Shown here: in pieces, positions 9,707 to 18,596 of the stretch
Numbering within the stretch: the stretch's first letter is position 1
Layout of the letters: each line of letters starts with the position of its first letter
NCBI RefSeq assembly: GCF_000194155.1
Contig: NZ_GL877878.1
Coordinates: 396,626 to 460,625, forward strand
Reading direction: 5' to 3'
Length of the DNA: 64,000 nt
From: Saccharopolyspora spinosa NRRL 18395
GTDB taxonomy: Bacteria > Actinomycetota > Actinomycetes > Mycobacteriales > Pseudonocardiaceae
Notes under the pieces: generated by a model
The model's input: the letters and a program-made list of their open reading frames with translations, nothing else
What the model was told of the DNA's origin: nothing
Databases searched by the model: none
Translations under genes and position numbers: made by a program

Positions 9707-10264
9707 GTGATCGACGAAGCTCTTCTCGAAGGCGAGGAGAAGATGCAAAAGGCGGTGGAGGTGGCCAAGGACGAGCTGGCTACCGTCCGCACCGGCCGCG
9801 CGAACCCCGCGATGTTCTCGGGCATCGTCGTCGACTACTACGGTTCGCCGACGCCGTTGAACCAGCTCGCCAGCGTCTCCGTGCCGGAGGCGCGGCTGGT
9901 GGTCATCAAGCCCTACGACGCCAGCCAGCTGGCGGCTATGGAGAAGGCCATCCGCGACTCCGACCTCGGCGTGAACCCGTCCAACGACGGCCAGCTCATC
10001 CGGGTGGCGATCCCGCAGATGACCGAGGAGCGCCGCAAGGAGATGGTCAAGCTCGCCAAGCACAAGGGCGAGGAAGGCAAGATCACCCTGCGGGGCATCC
10101 GCCGCAAGGTGAAGGAAGAGATCGACCGGATCGTCAAGGACGGCGAGGCCGGCGAGGACGAGGGCACTCGCGGTGAGAAGGAGTTGGAGAACCTCACCCA
10201 CCGCTACGTCGCCCAGATCGACGAGCTGGTCAAGCACAAGGAAGCAGAGCTGCTAGAGGTCTGA
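9707..10264 (+). CDS. frr: Ribosome recycling factor
   Basis: A 185-residue recycling factor, which with EF-G splits the post-termination ribosome. The family sequence is complete: [19 protein letters not shown], then [45 protein letters not shown] and the C-terminal coiled coil ending in [15 protein letters not shown] 9707 is preceded by AAGGAG. The stop abuts the first possible start of cdsA, so the two are probably coupled. Confidence 0.98.
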   Translation: MIDEALLEGEEKMQKAVEVAKDELATVRTGRANPAMFSGIVVDYYGSPTPLNQLASVSVPEARLVVIKPYDASQLAAMEKAIRDSDLGVNPSNDGQLIRVAIPQMTEERRKEMVKLAKHKGEEGKITLRGIRRKVKEEIDRIVKDGEAGEDEGTRGEKELENLTHRYVAQIDELVKHKEAELLEV

Positions 10265-11146
10265 GTGGTGACGGCCGGCCAATGCGAAGGTGAGTCCGGA
10301 ATGTCCGCTGGCAGCCCGGACCCGCCTTCGCGTCCTTCCCGGGCCGGACGCGATCTCCGTGCCGCCATCGGCGTCGGGGTAGTGCTCGGTGCCGCGATCA
10401 TCCTCTCCCTGCTGATGGTGCGGTTCGTCTTCATCGGCATCGTGGCCGCCGCGGTGGCGGTGTCCACCGTCGAGTTGGCCAGCGCGCTCAAGCGCGGAGC
10501 CGACATCCGCATCTCGCTGGTCCCGGTGCTGGTGGGTGGGCAGGCCATGCTGTGGCTGTCGTGGCCCTTCGGGCTGCGCGGGACGCTGGTGGCGTTCGTG
10601 ATAACCGTGCTGGCATGCCTGGCGTGGCGGTTCCGGCACGGCGTGGACGGCTACGTGCGGGACGTGACCGCGTCGGTGTTCACCGCTGCCTACGTACCGC
10701 TGTTCGCCGCTTTCGCGGCGATGCTGGTGCGGCCGGAGGACGGCGCGTTCCGGGCGTTGTGCTTCGTGATCGGTGTCGTCGCTTCGGACACCGGTGGCTA
10801 CGCGTTCGGCGTGCTGTTCGGGAAGCATCCGATGGCACCGAAGATCAGCCCGAAGAAGTCCTGGGAGGGCTTCGGTGGGTCGATGCTGGTCGGTGTGGTG
10901 GCCGGCGTCCTCTCGGTGACGTTGATGCTCGACGGTCAGTGGTGGCAGGGCGCGCTGTTCGGGGCTGCCTTGGTGGGCACCGCGACGCTGGGCGATCTGA
11001 TGGAATCGCTGATCAAGCGCGATCTCGGCATTAAGGACATGGGCAACCTCCTGCCCGGGCACGGCGGCCTGATGGACCGGATGGATTCCCTGCTGCCGTC
11101 GGCCGCGGCCGCCTGGATGATGCTCTTCTGGCTGATCCCGACCTGA
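10265..11146 (+). CDS. cdsA: Phosphatidate cytidylyltransferase
   Basis: An integral membrane enzyme that makes CDP-diacylglycerol from phosphatidic acid and CTP, feeding phospholipid synthesis. About eight hydrophobic segments are visible. The C-terminal CDS signature is intact: SLIKRDLGIKDMGNLLPGHG followed by GLMDRMDS. The start is open: GTG 10265 and GTG 10268 follow the frr stop directly with AGAGG upstream, and ATG 10301 (281 residues) has GAAGG at fair spacing. Confidence 0.95.
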   Translation: MVTAGQCEGESGMSAGSPDPPSRPSRAGRDLRAAIGVGVVLGAAIILSLLMVRFVFIGIVAAAVAVSTVELASALKRGADIRISLVPVLVGGQAMLWLSWPFGLRGTLVAFVITVLACLAWRFRHGVDGYVRDVTASVFTAAYVPLFAAFAAMLVRPEDGAFRALCFVIGVVASDTGGYAFGVLFGKHPMAPKISPKKSWEGFGGSMLVGVVAGVLSVTLMLDGQWWQGALFGAALVGTATLGDLMESLIKRDLGIKDMGNLLPGHGGLMDRMDSLLPSAAAAWMMLFWLIPT

Positions 11147-11249
11147 GGAACCCGCTGCTCGGCATTGCGTCAACGCTCGGTGTCGGGTACCTGGGAGCGG
11201 TCGGTTGCGCCGCTTCGAAGACGAAGGACTAACCGGTTCAAGGACAGTG

Positions 11250-11981
11250 ATGCGAACCTGGCGGAAGCCGGCCCGGCCGCAGGTGACGCCGAGCCCGAAC
11301 ATCTGGCATTGGCCGGAGCTCTTCGAGATCGAGAACCGGGCCCAGGACTCCACCGGCGCGTTGTGGCGGGCGCTGCGGGAGCGCTGCGAGTGGGCCGGTC
11401 GCGACGTGGTCGACATCGGCTGCGGCGACGGCTTTCACCTGCCGCTGTTCGCCGCCACGGCCCGGACGGTGATCGGCGTCGAACCGCATCCGCCGCTGGC
11501 CGAACGCGCTCGCGGCCGGCTGGCCGGAACTCCTGGTGTGGACGTCAGGGTCGCGCCCGCCCAGCAGTTGCCGCTCGCCGACGCCAGCGTCGACCTGGTG
11601 CACGCCCGCACCGCGTACTTCTTCGGTGCCGGCTGTGAACCGGGCCTGGCGGAGGCGGAGCGGGTGCTCCGCCCGGGCGGGATGATCGCGATCGTCGACC
11701 TCGACGCGTCCCGTCCGCCGTACGGGGACTGGATGCGAGCGGATGCTCCGCAGATCGATCCGGATGCGATCGAGTCGTTCTTCGAACGCCACGACTTCGA
11801 CAGCGCCCCGGTGGACACCCTGTGGCGCTTCGACGACCGGGAAACCCTCGAAGCGGTGCTGGGCATCGAGTTCTCGGCGAAGGTCGCCGCCCGCGCAGCC
11901 CGCGAGACGCCCGGCCGAACGATCCCGGTCGGCTACCGCCTCCGCACCCGCCGCAAGCCGGCGGGCCTGTTGCGCGCCTGA
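11250..11981 (+). CDS. Class I SAM-dependent methyltransferase
   Basis: A 243-residue methyltransferase of the UbiE/type-11 kind. The SAM site is seen as VVDIGCGDGFHLPLFA (motif I) and VIGVEPHPPLAERAR (acidic motif II), with LPLADASVDLVHAR (motif IV) and AERVLRPGGMIAIVD later. The substrate cannot be told. ATG 11250 (or GTG 11247) follows AAGGA. It lies just downstream of cdsA and may be co-transcribed with it. Confidence 0.85.
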   Translation: MRTWRKPARPQVTPSPNIWHWPELFEIENRAQDSTGALWRALRERCEWAGRDVVDIGCGDGFHLPLFAATARTVIGVEPHPPLAERARGRLAGTPGVDVRVAPAQQLPLADASVDLVHARTAYFFGAGCEPGLAEAERVLRPGGMIAIVDLDASRPPYGDWMRADAPQIDPDAIESFFERHDFDSAPVDTLWRFDDRETLEAVLGIEFSAKVAARAARETPGRTIPVGYRLRTRRKPAGLLRA

Positions 11982-12302
11982 GCGGTGGGCTCGCGATCCG
12001 GTCAACGTCTAGCGGACCGACGTACTTCCGGTAGGTGGAATCGGCTGCGTCGCTGATGGTGCCGGGGGGCGGCGCGCGCTTGCGCTGCGCTCGCCGGGCT
12101 GGAGCATTCCCCGGGGAGCAGCGGCGTTGCCTGGGGGTTCGTTGGGTGCTCGGCGAAGAACTGGTGCTCGCAGGTGATCTCCCCGGTGACAGGGCAGTGC
12201 TGGAGCACATGGAGGAGTCGGTGCCGCTAGTCGGCTGTGTAGCAGCTGCCGTGATTCCGCTGATCGGAACCGGAACTGCGCCAACGCCCGGGCGCGCTGG
12301 GA
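11982..12302. other. Intergenic stretch, no supported gene
   Basis: These 321 bases carry open frames on both strands, but none has a recognisable protein family or ribosome binding site. The stretch adjoins the Rrf2/MFS deletion scar and may itself be decayed DNA. Confidence 0.4.
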
Positions 12303-12618
12303 TCAGTCGCCGGTGGTTCGGGTGATCGCGAGGAAGAGCGCTGCGGTTGCGGCGACGACGGTTGATGCGGTGTCGACGAGGGCTGGGCTCGTTGTGAGCA
12401 GTAGGCCGCCGCCGAGGGTTCCGGCGCCGATTCCCAGGTAGATCGCCGAGGCGTTCAGCGAAACGACCAGCGACGCTTCCGCCGGTGCTCCACTGATCAA
12501 AATGGGTGGCGAGGCGGGCGGTCGGCACCGGCTCGTCGTCCAGCCACGCCAACGTGAGGCAGCAGCGCAGTCCCCACTCGACCCCTTCGCCCATCCGCAT
12601 GACCTGGATGCCAAACAT
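12303..12618 (-). pseudogene. Fused remnants of an Rrf2-family regulator (N-terminus) and an MFS transporter (C-terminus)
   Basis: Reading leftward from 12618 or 12600, the frame MRMGEGVEWGLRCCLTLAWL followed by DDEPVPTARLATHFD is the start of an Rrf2-type winged-helix regulator, but homology stops after about 40 residues. In another frame, from about 12491 to the stop at 12303-12305, the sequence GAPAEASLVVSLNASAIYLG leads through GAGTLGGGLLL to a hydrophobic tail. This matches the end of a DHA1-type MFS efflux pump. The natural reading is a deletion that joined the front of the regulator gene to the back of a neighbouring transporter gene, with the junction near 12490. Neither part can be functional. 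The VOC gene lies just upstream on the same strand. Confidence 0.7.
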
Positions 12619-12651
12619 CCAGGTTCGCGTCGGTGCGAGCAGGTGCGCGGG

Positions 12652-13416
12652 TCACTCCCCGGTGCGCTGGGCGGTGTCCATGATGAAGAACGTGGCTCCC
12701 ACGACGTCCTGGAGCAGGGCGAGCCGGCCGTACGGGGAATCGGACGGTTCGCGCAGCACCTTGCCACCCAGCTCCACCGCTTTCGCCGCTGCGGCGTCGG
12801 TGTCGTTGTCGGGGTTGACCTGGAAGTACAGCTGCCAGTGCGCGGGCACGTCCTCGGGCAGCGCCGAGCTGGTCTCGAAGCGGCCCACGGTTGGCAGGTC
12901 GTCGACGTACCAGACCGTGTAGTCGAAGCTGTCGCCAGGCTCGCCGATCTGCTCCTGCCGGTAGCCCAGCAGTTCGGCGTAGAAGGGATCGGCGGAAGAA
13001 CCGTCGCGGGTATGCAGCTCCGCCCAGCAGAGCATGCCCGCGTGGTCGCGGCCGAAGGTGCCGTTGGGCGGTGCTTCCCACAGTCCGATGGTCGCGCCGG
13101 ATGGATCCTCGGCCACCAGGAACGTCTCGTCGGCGGGCGTTTCCGTCGGCGGGACCAGCACCTTTCCGCCGAGCGCGCGGATGCGCTCCACCGCTCGGCG
13201 CGCCGAGCCGCACTCCAGGTACAGCGTCCAGGCGGTCGGCGTATCGGTCTCCGGCAGCAGCAACCCGGCGACCGGCTTGTGCTCCTTCAAGGCGATGTTG
13301 TAGTCCGGGCGCTGGATCCAGTGCCAGCCGAGCAGGCCGGTGTAGAAGTCCCTGGCGTCGGCGACGTCGTGGGTGGCCAGATCCACCCAGGCAGGCGCAC
13401 CCACTGCGATGGCCAT
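12652..13416 (-). CDS. VOC (glyoxalase/bleomycin-resistance fold) two-domain protein
   Basis: A 254-residue protein made of two VOC domains in tandem. Each begins like the family: APAWVDLATHDVADARDFYT with LLGWHW in the first half, and MLCWAELHTRDGSSADPFYA with ELLGYR in the second. VOC folds hold a metal site for isomerases, dioxygenases or drug binding; the ligand here is unknown. GAAGGAG at 13421-13427 (complement) selects the ATG at 13416. The gene once headed a leftward set that included the now fused Rrf2 and MFS remnants. Confidence 0.85.
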   Translation of the reverse strand: MAIAVGAPAWVDLATHDVADARDFYTGLLGWHWIQRPDYNIALKEHKPVAGLLLPETDTPTAWTLYLECGSARRAVERIRALGGKVLVPPTETPADETFLVAEDPSGATIGLWEAPPNGTFGRDHAGMLCWAELHTRDGSSADPFYAELLGYRQEQIGEPGDSFDYTVWYVDDLPTVGRFETSSALPEDVPAHWQLYFQVNPDNDTDAAAAKAVELGGKVLREPSDSPYGRLALLQDVVGATFFIMDTAQRTGE

Positions 13417-13690
13417 CGCTACTCCTTCGAAGCGCACGCCGCAGAGGCGGTCAATGGTCGGTTACCTCAGGGTGACCGTTGCGCCGGTCCGGAAAACACG
13501 CGTGGTGGATCAAGCCGGTTCGGCCGCGCGGGGGCGTTACTGTTCGGTGTCTTTTCCGCAATGGGAACGCCCCCGAATGACGCCTTGCTACTGGACGGTC
13601 CGCGTGATCGACTAGTAGAGGTGACTCAGCGTGCGTAGTCGCATGCCGGAGAACCCGATCGAAGCACGTACCAGGGTTACAGGAGCAGCC

Positions 13691-14173
13691 ATGGCCAACC
13701 GCGCGGCGAAGCCGGTCACCGCGGGCCTGAGCCGGCTTGCGCAAATCGACCGCCACGAGCGGGCCCGCATCATCCAGCAGCTCTGCCACCAGTACCCGGC
13801 GTTCCGGTCGATGCTGAAGCAGGTGACCATCGCCCGCGGAATGGCCTTCGCGTCCGGACTGATGCTCGCCCTGGCCGTGATGTTCCTGGTCCAGGGCGCT
13901 TCGGTGTGGTGGGTGTCCGGTCTCGTGTTCGCCGGTCTCGCCGGATTCTGCTACGTCGTGGTGGCTCTCACCGACAGCCGGTTCGACCTGCTGCTGGCGG
14001 TGCTGGGCGCGCACCGCACCGACGAGCTGCACGGACGCCTGGTGACCGAGCAGATCTACGGCGACGATCCGCCCGCGGATCCGCTGGAGCGGGCGGCGTC
14101 GCGAGTGGTCGCATCCCGCACGGTCGCCTCCCGGCTCACCACCGAGGGGTCACCGGTGCACGCTGATCGATAG
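13691..14173 (+). CDS. Hypothetical membrane protein with two membrane segments
   Basis: A 160-residue protein of no recognised family. After a basic cytoplasmic N-terminus (LAQIDRHERARIIQQL) come two hydrophobic segments, MAFASGLMLALAVMFLVQGA and VWWVSGLVFAGLAGFCYVVV, then a charged tail with ELHGRLVTEQIYGDDPPADP. ATG 13691 has AGGAG at 13681-13685; an upstream GTG at 13631 lacks one. The end overlaps the converging DtxR-family gene by 24 bases. Confidence 0.6.
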   Translation: MANRAAKPVTAGLSRLAQIDRHERARIIQQLCHQYPAFRSMLKQVTIARGMAFASGLMLALAVMFLVQGASVWWVSGLVFAGLAGFCYVVVALTDSRFDLLLAVLGAHRTDELHGRLVTEQIYGDDPPADPLERAASRVVASRTVASRLTTEGSPVHADR

Positions 14174-14836
14174 CGCTGCCGCGATCTCGTTGCCCACGAA
14201 ATGGGTTTCGTCCCGCGGCGGCTCGCCGACGCGCACCACCAGCGGCCCGCCGAAGGGCTTGCGCTCCACGATCTCGATCCGCGAGCCCAGTGTCATGCCG
14301 TGTTCGGTGAGGTAGCGCAGCAGCTCCGAATCGGTGTCCCAGACCCGTGCGATGGTGCCGATCGTGCCGGGCTCGACCTGGTCCAGCAGCAGCGTCGCGG
14401 GTTTCTCCACGGTGCCTTCGGCGGTCGGGATCGGGTCACCGTGGGGGTCACGGGTGGGGTTGCCGAGCTTGGCGGCGATGTGCGCGACCAGTTCGTCGGA
14501 CACCGCGTGCTCCAGCGCGTCGGCCTCCCGGTGCACCTCGTCCCAGCTGTAGTCGAGCTCCTCGACCAGGAACAGCTCGATCAGCCGGTGTCGGCGCAGC
14601 ACGTCGCAGGCCAGCCGGCGGCCCTCCGGGGTCAGCTCGACGCTGCGGTATCGGACGTGGGTGACCAGGCCGAGCTGCGCCAGCTTGTTGATCATCCCGG
14701 ACACCGAAGAAGGGCTCAGGCCGAGCCGCTGGGTCAGGGTGGCGTTCGTGACGGGCACGCCCCGTTCGCTGAGCCCGTAGATCGCCCGGAGGTAGTCCTC
14801 AACGGACGGCGAGGGGCGCTCGGCCATACTCGTCAT
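14150..14836 (-). CDS. DtxR/MntR-family metal-dependent transcriptional regulator
   Basis: A 228-residue regulator with the DtxR plan. The N-terminal winged helix is SVEDYLRAIYGLSERGVPVT, TLTQRLGLSPSSVSGMINKL and YRSVELTPEGRRLA. A metal-binding and dimer domain follows (RRHRLIELFLVEELDYSWDE, then EADALEHAVSDELV), and then an SH3/FeoA-like C-terminus. Such proteins repress iron- or manganese-controlled genes when metal-loaded; which metal applies here cannot be decided. The start is ATG 14836 (MTSMAERPS) or ATG 14827; neither has a clear ribosome site. Divergent from rlmN. Confidence 0.9.
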   Translation of the reverse strand: MTSMAERPSPSVEDYLRAIYGLSERGVPVTNATLTQRLGLSPSSVSGMINKLAQLGLVTHVRYRSVELTPEGRRLACDVLRRHRLIELFLVEELDYSWDEVHREADALEHAVSDELVAHIAAKLGNPTRDPHGDPIPTAEGTVEKPATLLLDQVEPGTIGTIARVWDTDSELLRYLTEHGMTLGSRIEIVERKPFGGPLVVRVGEPPRDETHFVGNEIAAALSISVHR

Positions 14837-14950
14837 ACTTGCACGATACGGGCGACCCCCGGCCCGTGAACGAAGCGTGTGCCCCGCGTGTTCGCGCGGT
14901 GTCGCCCGGCCACCAAGGTCGTTTCGCGCCGTGGGACACTTGTGGACGCT

Positions 14951-16063
14951 ATGTCTGCGACTTCCCTTCCACTCGTCTTCGACGCCCCGCGCCGTGGCAT
15001 GCCGCCGCGACACCTCGCCGACCTCTCCGCCGACGAACGGCGCGCCGCGGTGACCGAGTTGGGGGAGAAGCCGTTCCGAGCCAAGCAGCTCGCGCACCAC
15101 TACTTCGGCCGGCTCAACGCCGACGTGGAGTCGATGACCGACATCCCGGCGGCCAGCCGCGCGAAGCTCGCGGAGCACCTGCTGCCGCCGCTGCTGAGTC
15201 CGGTCCGGCACCTGAACACCGACGACGGCACCACCCGCAAGACGCTCTGGCGCGCGCACGACGGCACGCTGCTGGAAAGCGTGCTGATGCGGTACCCGGA
15301 CCGCGCGACTGTGTGCATATCCAGCCAGGCCGGCTGCGGGATGGCGTGCCCGTTCTGCGCCACCGGGCAGGGCGGCCTGCAGCGCAACCTGTCGACCGCC
15401 GAGATCGTCGACCAGGTGCGTTCGGCCGCGGCGGCGATGCGCGACGGCGAGGTCCAGGGCGGGCCCGGTCGGCTGTCCAACGTCGTGTTCATGGGCATGG
15501 GCGAGCCGCTGGCCAACTACCGGCGGGTGATCAACGCGGTGCACCGGATCTGCGACCCGGCGCCGGAGGGGCTGGGCCTCTCGCAGCGGTCGGTCACCGT
15601 GTCCACGGTCGGGCTGGTGCCCGCGATGAAGAAGATGACCGCGGAGAACCTGCACGTCACGCTCGCGGTGTCGCTGCACACCCCGGACGACGAGCTGCGT
15701 GACTCGCTGGTGCCGGTGAACAACCGCTGGAAGGTCGCGGAGGTGCTGGAGGCGGCCCGCGGCTACGCCGACCACACCGGGCGCCGGGTGTCGATCGAGT
15801 ACGCGCTGATCCGCGACATCAACGACCAGCCGTGGCGCGCGGATCTCCTCGGCAAGCTGCTGCACCGCCACCTCGGGCCGTTCGCGCACGTCAACCTGAT
15901 CCCGCTGAACCCGACGCCGGGCAGCAAGTGGGACGCCAGCCCGAAGCCGGTGGAGCGGGAGTTCGTCCGCCGGGTTCGTGCCGCGGGTGTCTCGTGCACG
16001 GTCCGGGACACCCGCGGCCAGGAGATCGCGGCGGCCTGCGGCCAACTCGCCGCCGAGGGCTGA
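14951..16063 (+). CDS. rlmN: 23S rRNA/tRNA adenine-C2 methyltransferase RlmN
   Basis: A 370-residue radical-SAM methyltransferase that methylates C2 of A2503 in 23S rRNA and A37 of some tRNAs. The iron-sulfur motif [10 protein letters not shown] (CxxxCxxC) is present, with the SAM-binding [26 protein letters not shown] segment, [12 protein letters not shown], and LIPLNPTPG. The C-terminal catalytic Cys in [19 protein letters not shown] is also there. ATG 14951 gives the usual length; in-frame GTG 14942 is possible. Confidence 0.96.
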   Translation: MSATSLPLVFDAPRRGMPPRHLADLSADERRAAVTELGEKPFRAKQLAHHYFGRLNADVESMTDIPAASRAKLAEHLLPPLLSPVRHLNTDDGTTRKTLWRAHDGTLLESVLMRYPDRATVCISSQAGCGMACPFCATGQGGLQRNLSTAEIVDQVRSAAAAMRDGEVQGGPGRLSNVVFMGMGEPLANYRRVINAVHRICDPAPEGLGLSQRSVTVSTVGLVPAMKKMTAENLHVTLAVSLHTPDDELRDSLVPVNNRWKVAEVLEAARGYADHTGRRVSIEYALIRDINDQPWRADLLGKLLHRHLGPFAHVNLIPLNPTPGSKWDASPKPVEREFVRRVRAAGVSCTVRDTRGQEIAAACGQLAAEG

Positions 16064-16147
16064 TTTCCTTGGGATGACGGGCTTCTCAGGGCTTCTCCTA
16101 CCGGCCGGGCCGGTCGAGAGTGCAGGCCCGAACGCAGGCTGCGGTTC

Positions 16148-16396
16148 ATGCCAGAGCCGGTCGTGGAGTCCACCCTCCGCATCCTGGGCGAACCGAAAGC
16201 CGCTGAGCGGCAGGTGAGTCGGGACGTCGAGCGGGTCCTCGCGCGCCTGCCCCGCACCTTCGCCGAGTGGGCGGTGCGCAACGCCGCGCCCTTCGAGCGA
16301 CCCGTGAACGCAATGAACGCAATGCTGACCGGCGGGCTTCGGAGGTCCACGATCCTTGCACCCGAGTTGATCGAGGTGGGAGGCAATGGTGCCTGA
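16148..16396 (+). pseudogene. C-terminal fragment of an NmrA-like/NAD(P)-binding protein
   Basis: An 82-codon frame whose first ~50 residues (VVESTLRILGEPKAAERQVS, then LARLPRTFAEWAVRNAAPFE) resemble the end of NmrA-type NAD(P)H-binding reductases. The Rossmann part is missing and the last 30 residues look unrelated, so it is most likely a gene remnant. No ribosome binding site was seen. Confidence 0.5.
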
Positions 16397-16631
16397 CCGT
16401 GCGAAACGGGTGTTCGCCCGCCACTCTCCCCGTTTGATCCGAAGTGGACGGTTGCTGGTCGCGGTCGGCGTGGCCATGATGGCGCTGGGTGGCTTGCCCG
16501 CGCAGGCCGAACCGGCTCGCGTGACCGACGATCCTCTGCCGTCAACCGGCTGCGGCAAGGCCTCCGCGCCGGCGGTCGTCGATGCGACGCCGATCATCAT
16601 GCAGTTCTTCGCCCGGCACCAGCTGCGCTGA
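16386..16631 (+). CDS. Short putative secreted protein, probably truncated
   Basis: An 81-residue frame with a good signal peptide: basic N-terminus, the hydrophobic core LLVAVGVAMMALGGL and a cleavage site after PAQA. The mature part is only about 40 residues (TGCGKASAPAVVDATPIIMQ). The Gly-Cys-Gly start recalls secreted esterases of the polyhydroxyalkanoate depolymerase type, but no catalytic domain follows. GGGAGG at 16378-16383 would serve GTG 16389 better than ATG 16386. It may be a truncated gene or a small secreted peptide. Confidence 0.4.
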   Translation: MVPDRAKRVFARHSPRLIRSGRLLVAVGVAMMALGGLPAQAEPARVTDDPLPSTGCGKASAPAVVDATPIIMQFFARHQLR

Positions 16632-17053
16632 AAGACTCGGGCCGGGGCCGGATGAACCCCGACCCGTGCACGGCCGGTGCGCGCCGCCCAGCCCCCGAAC
16701 GGCGCGCACCGACCGAGCCCCCATGCGGTCGTGAGCAGTTGTTCCGGCACAACCGCTCAAGATGTCAGCGCAGAAGCTGGACCGGAACTCGAACGTCGAC
16801 GTCCCGCCAAGCTTTGTCGGCTGTCATGACTGGCGCGTCGAGGCGGAGCGCCGCAGGCAAGCCCGATCTCCCAGCGACAAACCAGCGGACCGGGTGTGTG
16901 CCCACAACTCGCCTGGCCGCAGGTGCGCCCGGTGTCCGCGCCGTGCTGGGTGGTTCTTTCGTCAGCTGGCGTTCCGCTTCCTTCGCGTCGCCTGCGTGAT
17001 GGATGGGGCCGCGGGCGGCTGTCCCCCCGGCAGATCGCCCGCGTCCCGGTCGA
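16632..17053. other. Intergenic stretch, no supported gene
   Basis: About 420 bases between the short secreted frame and the end of gabT. Frames exist but none resembles a known family and codon bias is weak. Nothing else was recognised. Confidence 0.45.
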
Positions 17054-18397
17054 TCACCGCGTGTGCTCGCGGATGGCTTCTTCCAGGACCGCCAGGCCTT
17101 CTTCGAGGAGGGCGTGGTCGATGACCAGCGGCGGCAGCAGGCGGATCACGTTGCCGTAGGTGCCGCAGGTGAGGATCACGACGCCCTGGGCGTGGCAGGC
17201 CTTCGCGATCTTCGCGGTCACCTCGGGGTCCGGATCGGGGGTGCCCGGTTTGACGAACTCGATGCCGATCATGGCGCCCCGGCCGCGCACGTCGAGAATC
17301 GCGTCGGTGGTCTCGGCGAGCTCGCGAAGTCGGGGGAACACCAGGTCGCCGATGTCGTGCGCGGCCGTGGCCAGGTCCCGTTCGCGCATCGCGCGGATCG
17401 CGCCGAGCGCGGCCGCGCACGCGACCGGGTTGCCGCCGTAGGTGCCGCCCAGGCTGCTCGGCGGCATCGCGTCCATCAGCTCCGCGCGGCCCGTCACCGC
17501 GGCCAGCGGCAGACCGCCGGCCATGCCCTTCGCCGTGGTGATCAGGTCGGGGACCACGTTCTCGTGGTCGCAGGCGAACCACGCGCCGGTGCGGCAGAAG
17601 CCGGTCTGGATCTCGTCGGCGATGAACAGCACGCCGTTGTCGGTGCACCATCGCGAGATCGCGGGCAGGAATCCGGCCGCTGGCTCGATGAATCCGCCCT
17701 CTCCCTGGATCGGTTCGATCAGTACGGCCGCGACGGTGTCGGCGCTGAGCTGCTTCTCGATCCGGTCGATCGCCTCCCGCGCAACCTGCTCGCCGGTGCG
17801 CGAATCCCGCGCCGGGTACGACGTCGGCATCCGGTAGATCTCCGGCGCGAACGGGCCGAAACCGTGCTTGTACGGCACGGACTTCGCGGTCAGCGACATG
17901 GTCAGGTTGGTGCGCCCGTGGTAGGCGTGGTCGAGCACCACGATCGCCTGCCGCCCGGTTGCGCGCCGCGCGATCTTGACGGCGTTCTCCACCGCTTCCG
18001 CGCCCGAGTTGAACAGCGCGCTGCGCTTCTCGTGGTCGCCCGGGGTGAGCGCCGCGAGTTCCTCGCAGACCTGCAGGTAGTTCTCGTACGGCGTCACCAT
18101 GAAGCAGGTGTGGGTGAACTCGCCGACCTGGCGGCGCACGGGCTCGACGACCTCCGGCGCGGCGTTGCCGACGTTCGTGACGGCGATGCCCGAACCGAGG
18201 TCGATCAGCGAGTTCCCGTCGACGTCGTGCAGCACGCCGTCGGCGGCCTCGGCGATGAAGACCGGCAGCACGCTGGCCACGCCCGTCGACACCGCCGCAG
18301 TGCGGCGCCGCTGGAGTTCGCGGGAGTTCGGGCCGGGGATCTCGGTGCGCAGCACGCGTGCCTGCGGCAGTGCCGCCCGGGCAGGGGAAACGGTCAC
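17054..18397 (-). CDS. gabT: 4-aminobutyrate aminotransferase
   Basis: A 447-residue class III PLP aminotransferase that moves the amino group of GABA to 2-oxoglutarate, giving succinate semialdehyde. Motifs: LFNSGAEAVENAVKIAR, LDHAYHGRTNLTMSLTAK, LIEPIQGEGGFIEPA, the PLP-contacting DEIQTGFCRTG (about 259) and the Schiff-base lysine in TTAKGMAGGLPLAAV (about 288). GTG 18397 has AGGAGGT just upstream and matches the usual N-terminus. It is divergent from a PucR regulator and probably works with the gabD-like gene at 20877. Confidence 0.95.
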   Translation of the reverse strand: MTVSPARAALPQARVLRTEIPGPNSRELQRRRTAAVSTGVASVLPVFIAEAADGVLHDVDGNSLIDLGSGIAVTNVGNAAPEVVEPVRRQVGEFTHTCFMVTPYENYLQVCEELAALTPGDHEKRSALFNSGAEAVENAVKIARRATGRQAIVVLDHAYHGRTNLTMSLTAKSVPYKHGFGPFAPEIYRMPTSYPARDSRTGEQVAREAIDRIEKQLSADTVAAVLIEPIQGEGGFIEPAAGFLPAISRWCTDNGVLFIADEIQTGFCRTGAWFACDHENVVPDLITTAKGMAGGLPLAAVTGRAELMDAMPPSSLGGTYGGNPVACAAALGAIRAMRERDLATAAHDIGDLVFPRLRELAETTDAILDVRGRGAMIGIEFVKPGTPDPDPEVTAKIAKACHAQGVVILTCGTYGNVIRLLPPLVIDHALLEEGLAVLEEAIREHTR

Positions 18398-18596
18398 GGT
18401 GGGGACCTCCTGAGAACTGTTTCGAAAGTGGCTGCAGCAGATTGAGCCCCCGCACCGCAAGCGGCTATCTCCGCTTGGAGCAGGCTTCGGTCGCATACGT
18501 CCTGAGACCAGAGTCGCCCCCGGTGCCCTGAACCGAACAGTGGACGATCTGGTTAACTCGGATTTTCGGATTCGACACAATGTCAGGAGGTGGCCG

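Noticed and set aside
14847..16750. Long leftward extension of the DtxR-type frame
   Set aside because: The open frame reaches 16750, but everything before 14836 is antisense to rlmN and has no similarity; the regulator begins at MTSMAERPS.
16762..17124. A plus-strand gene in the gap before gabT
   Set aside because: No ribosome binding site or recognisable family, and the frame runs into the antisense of gabT.
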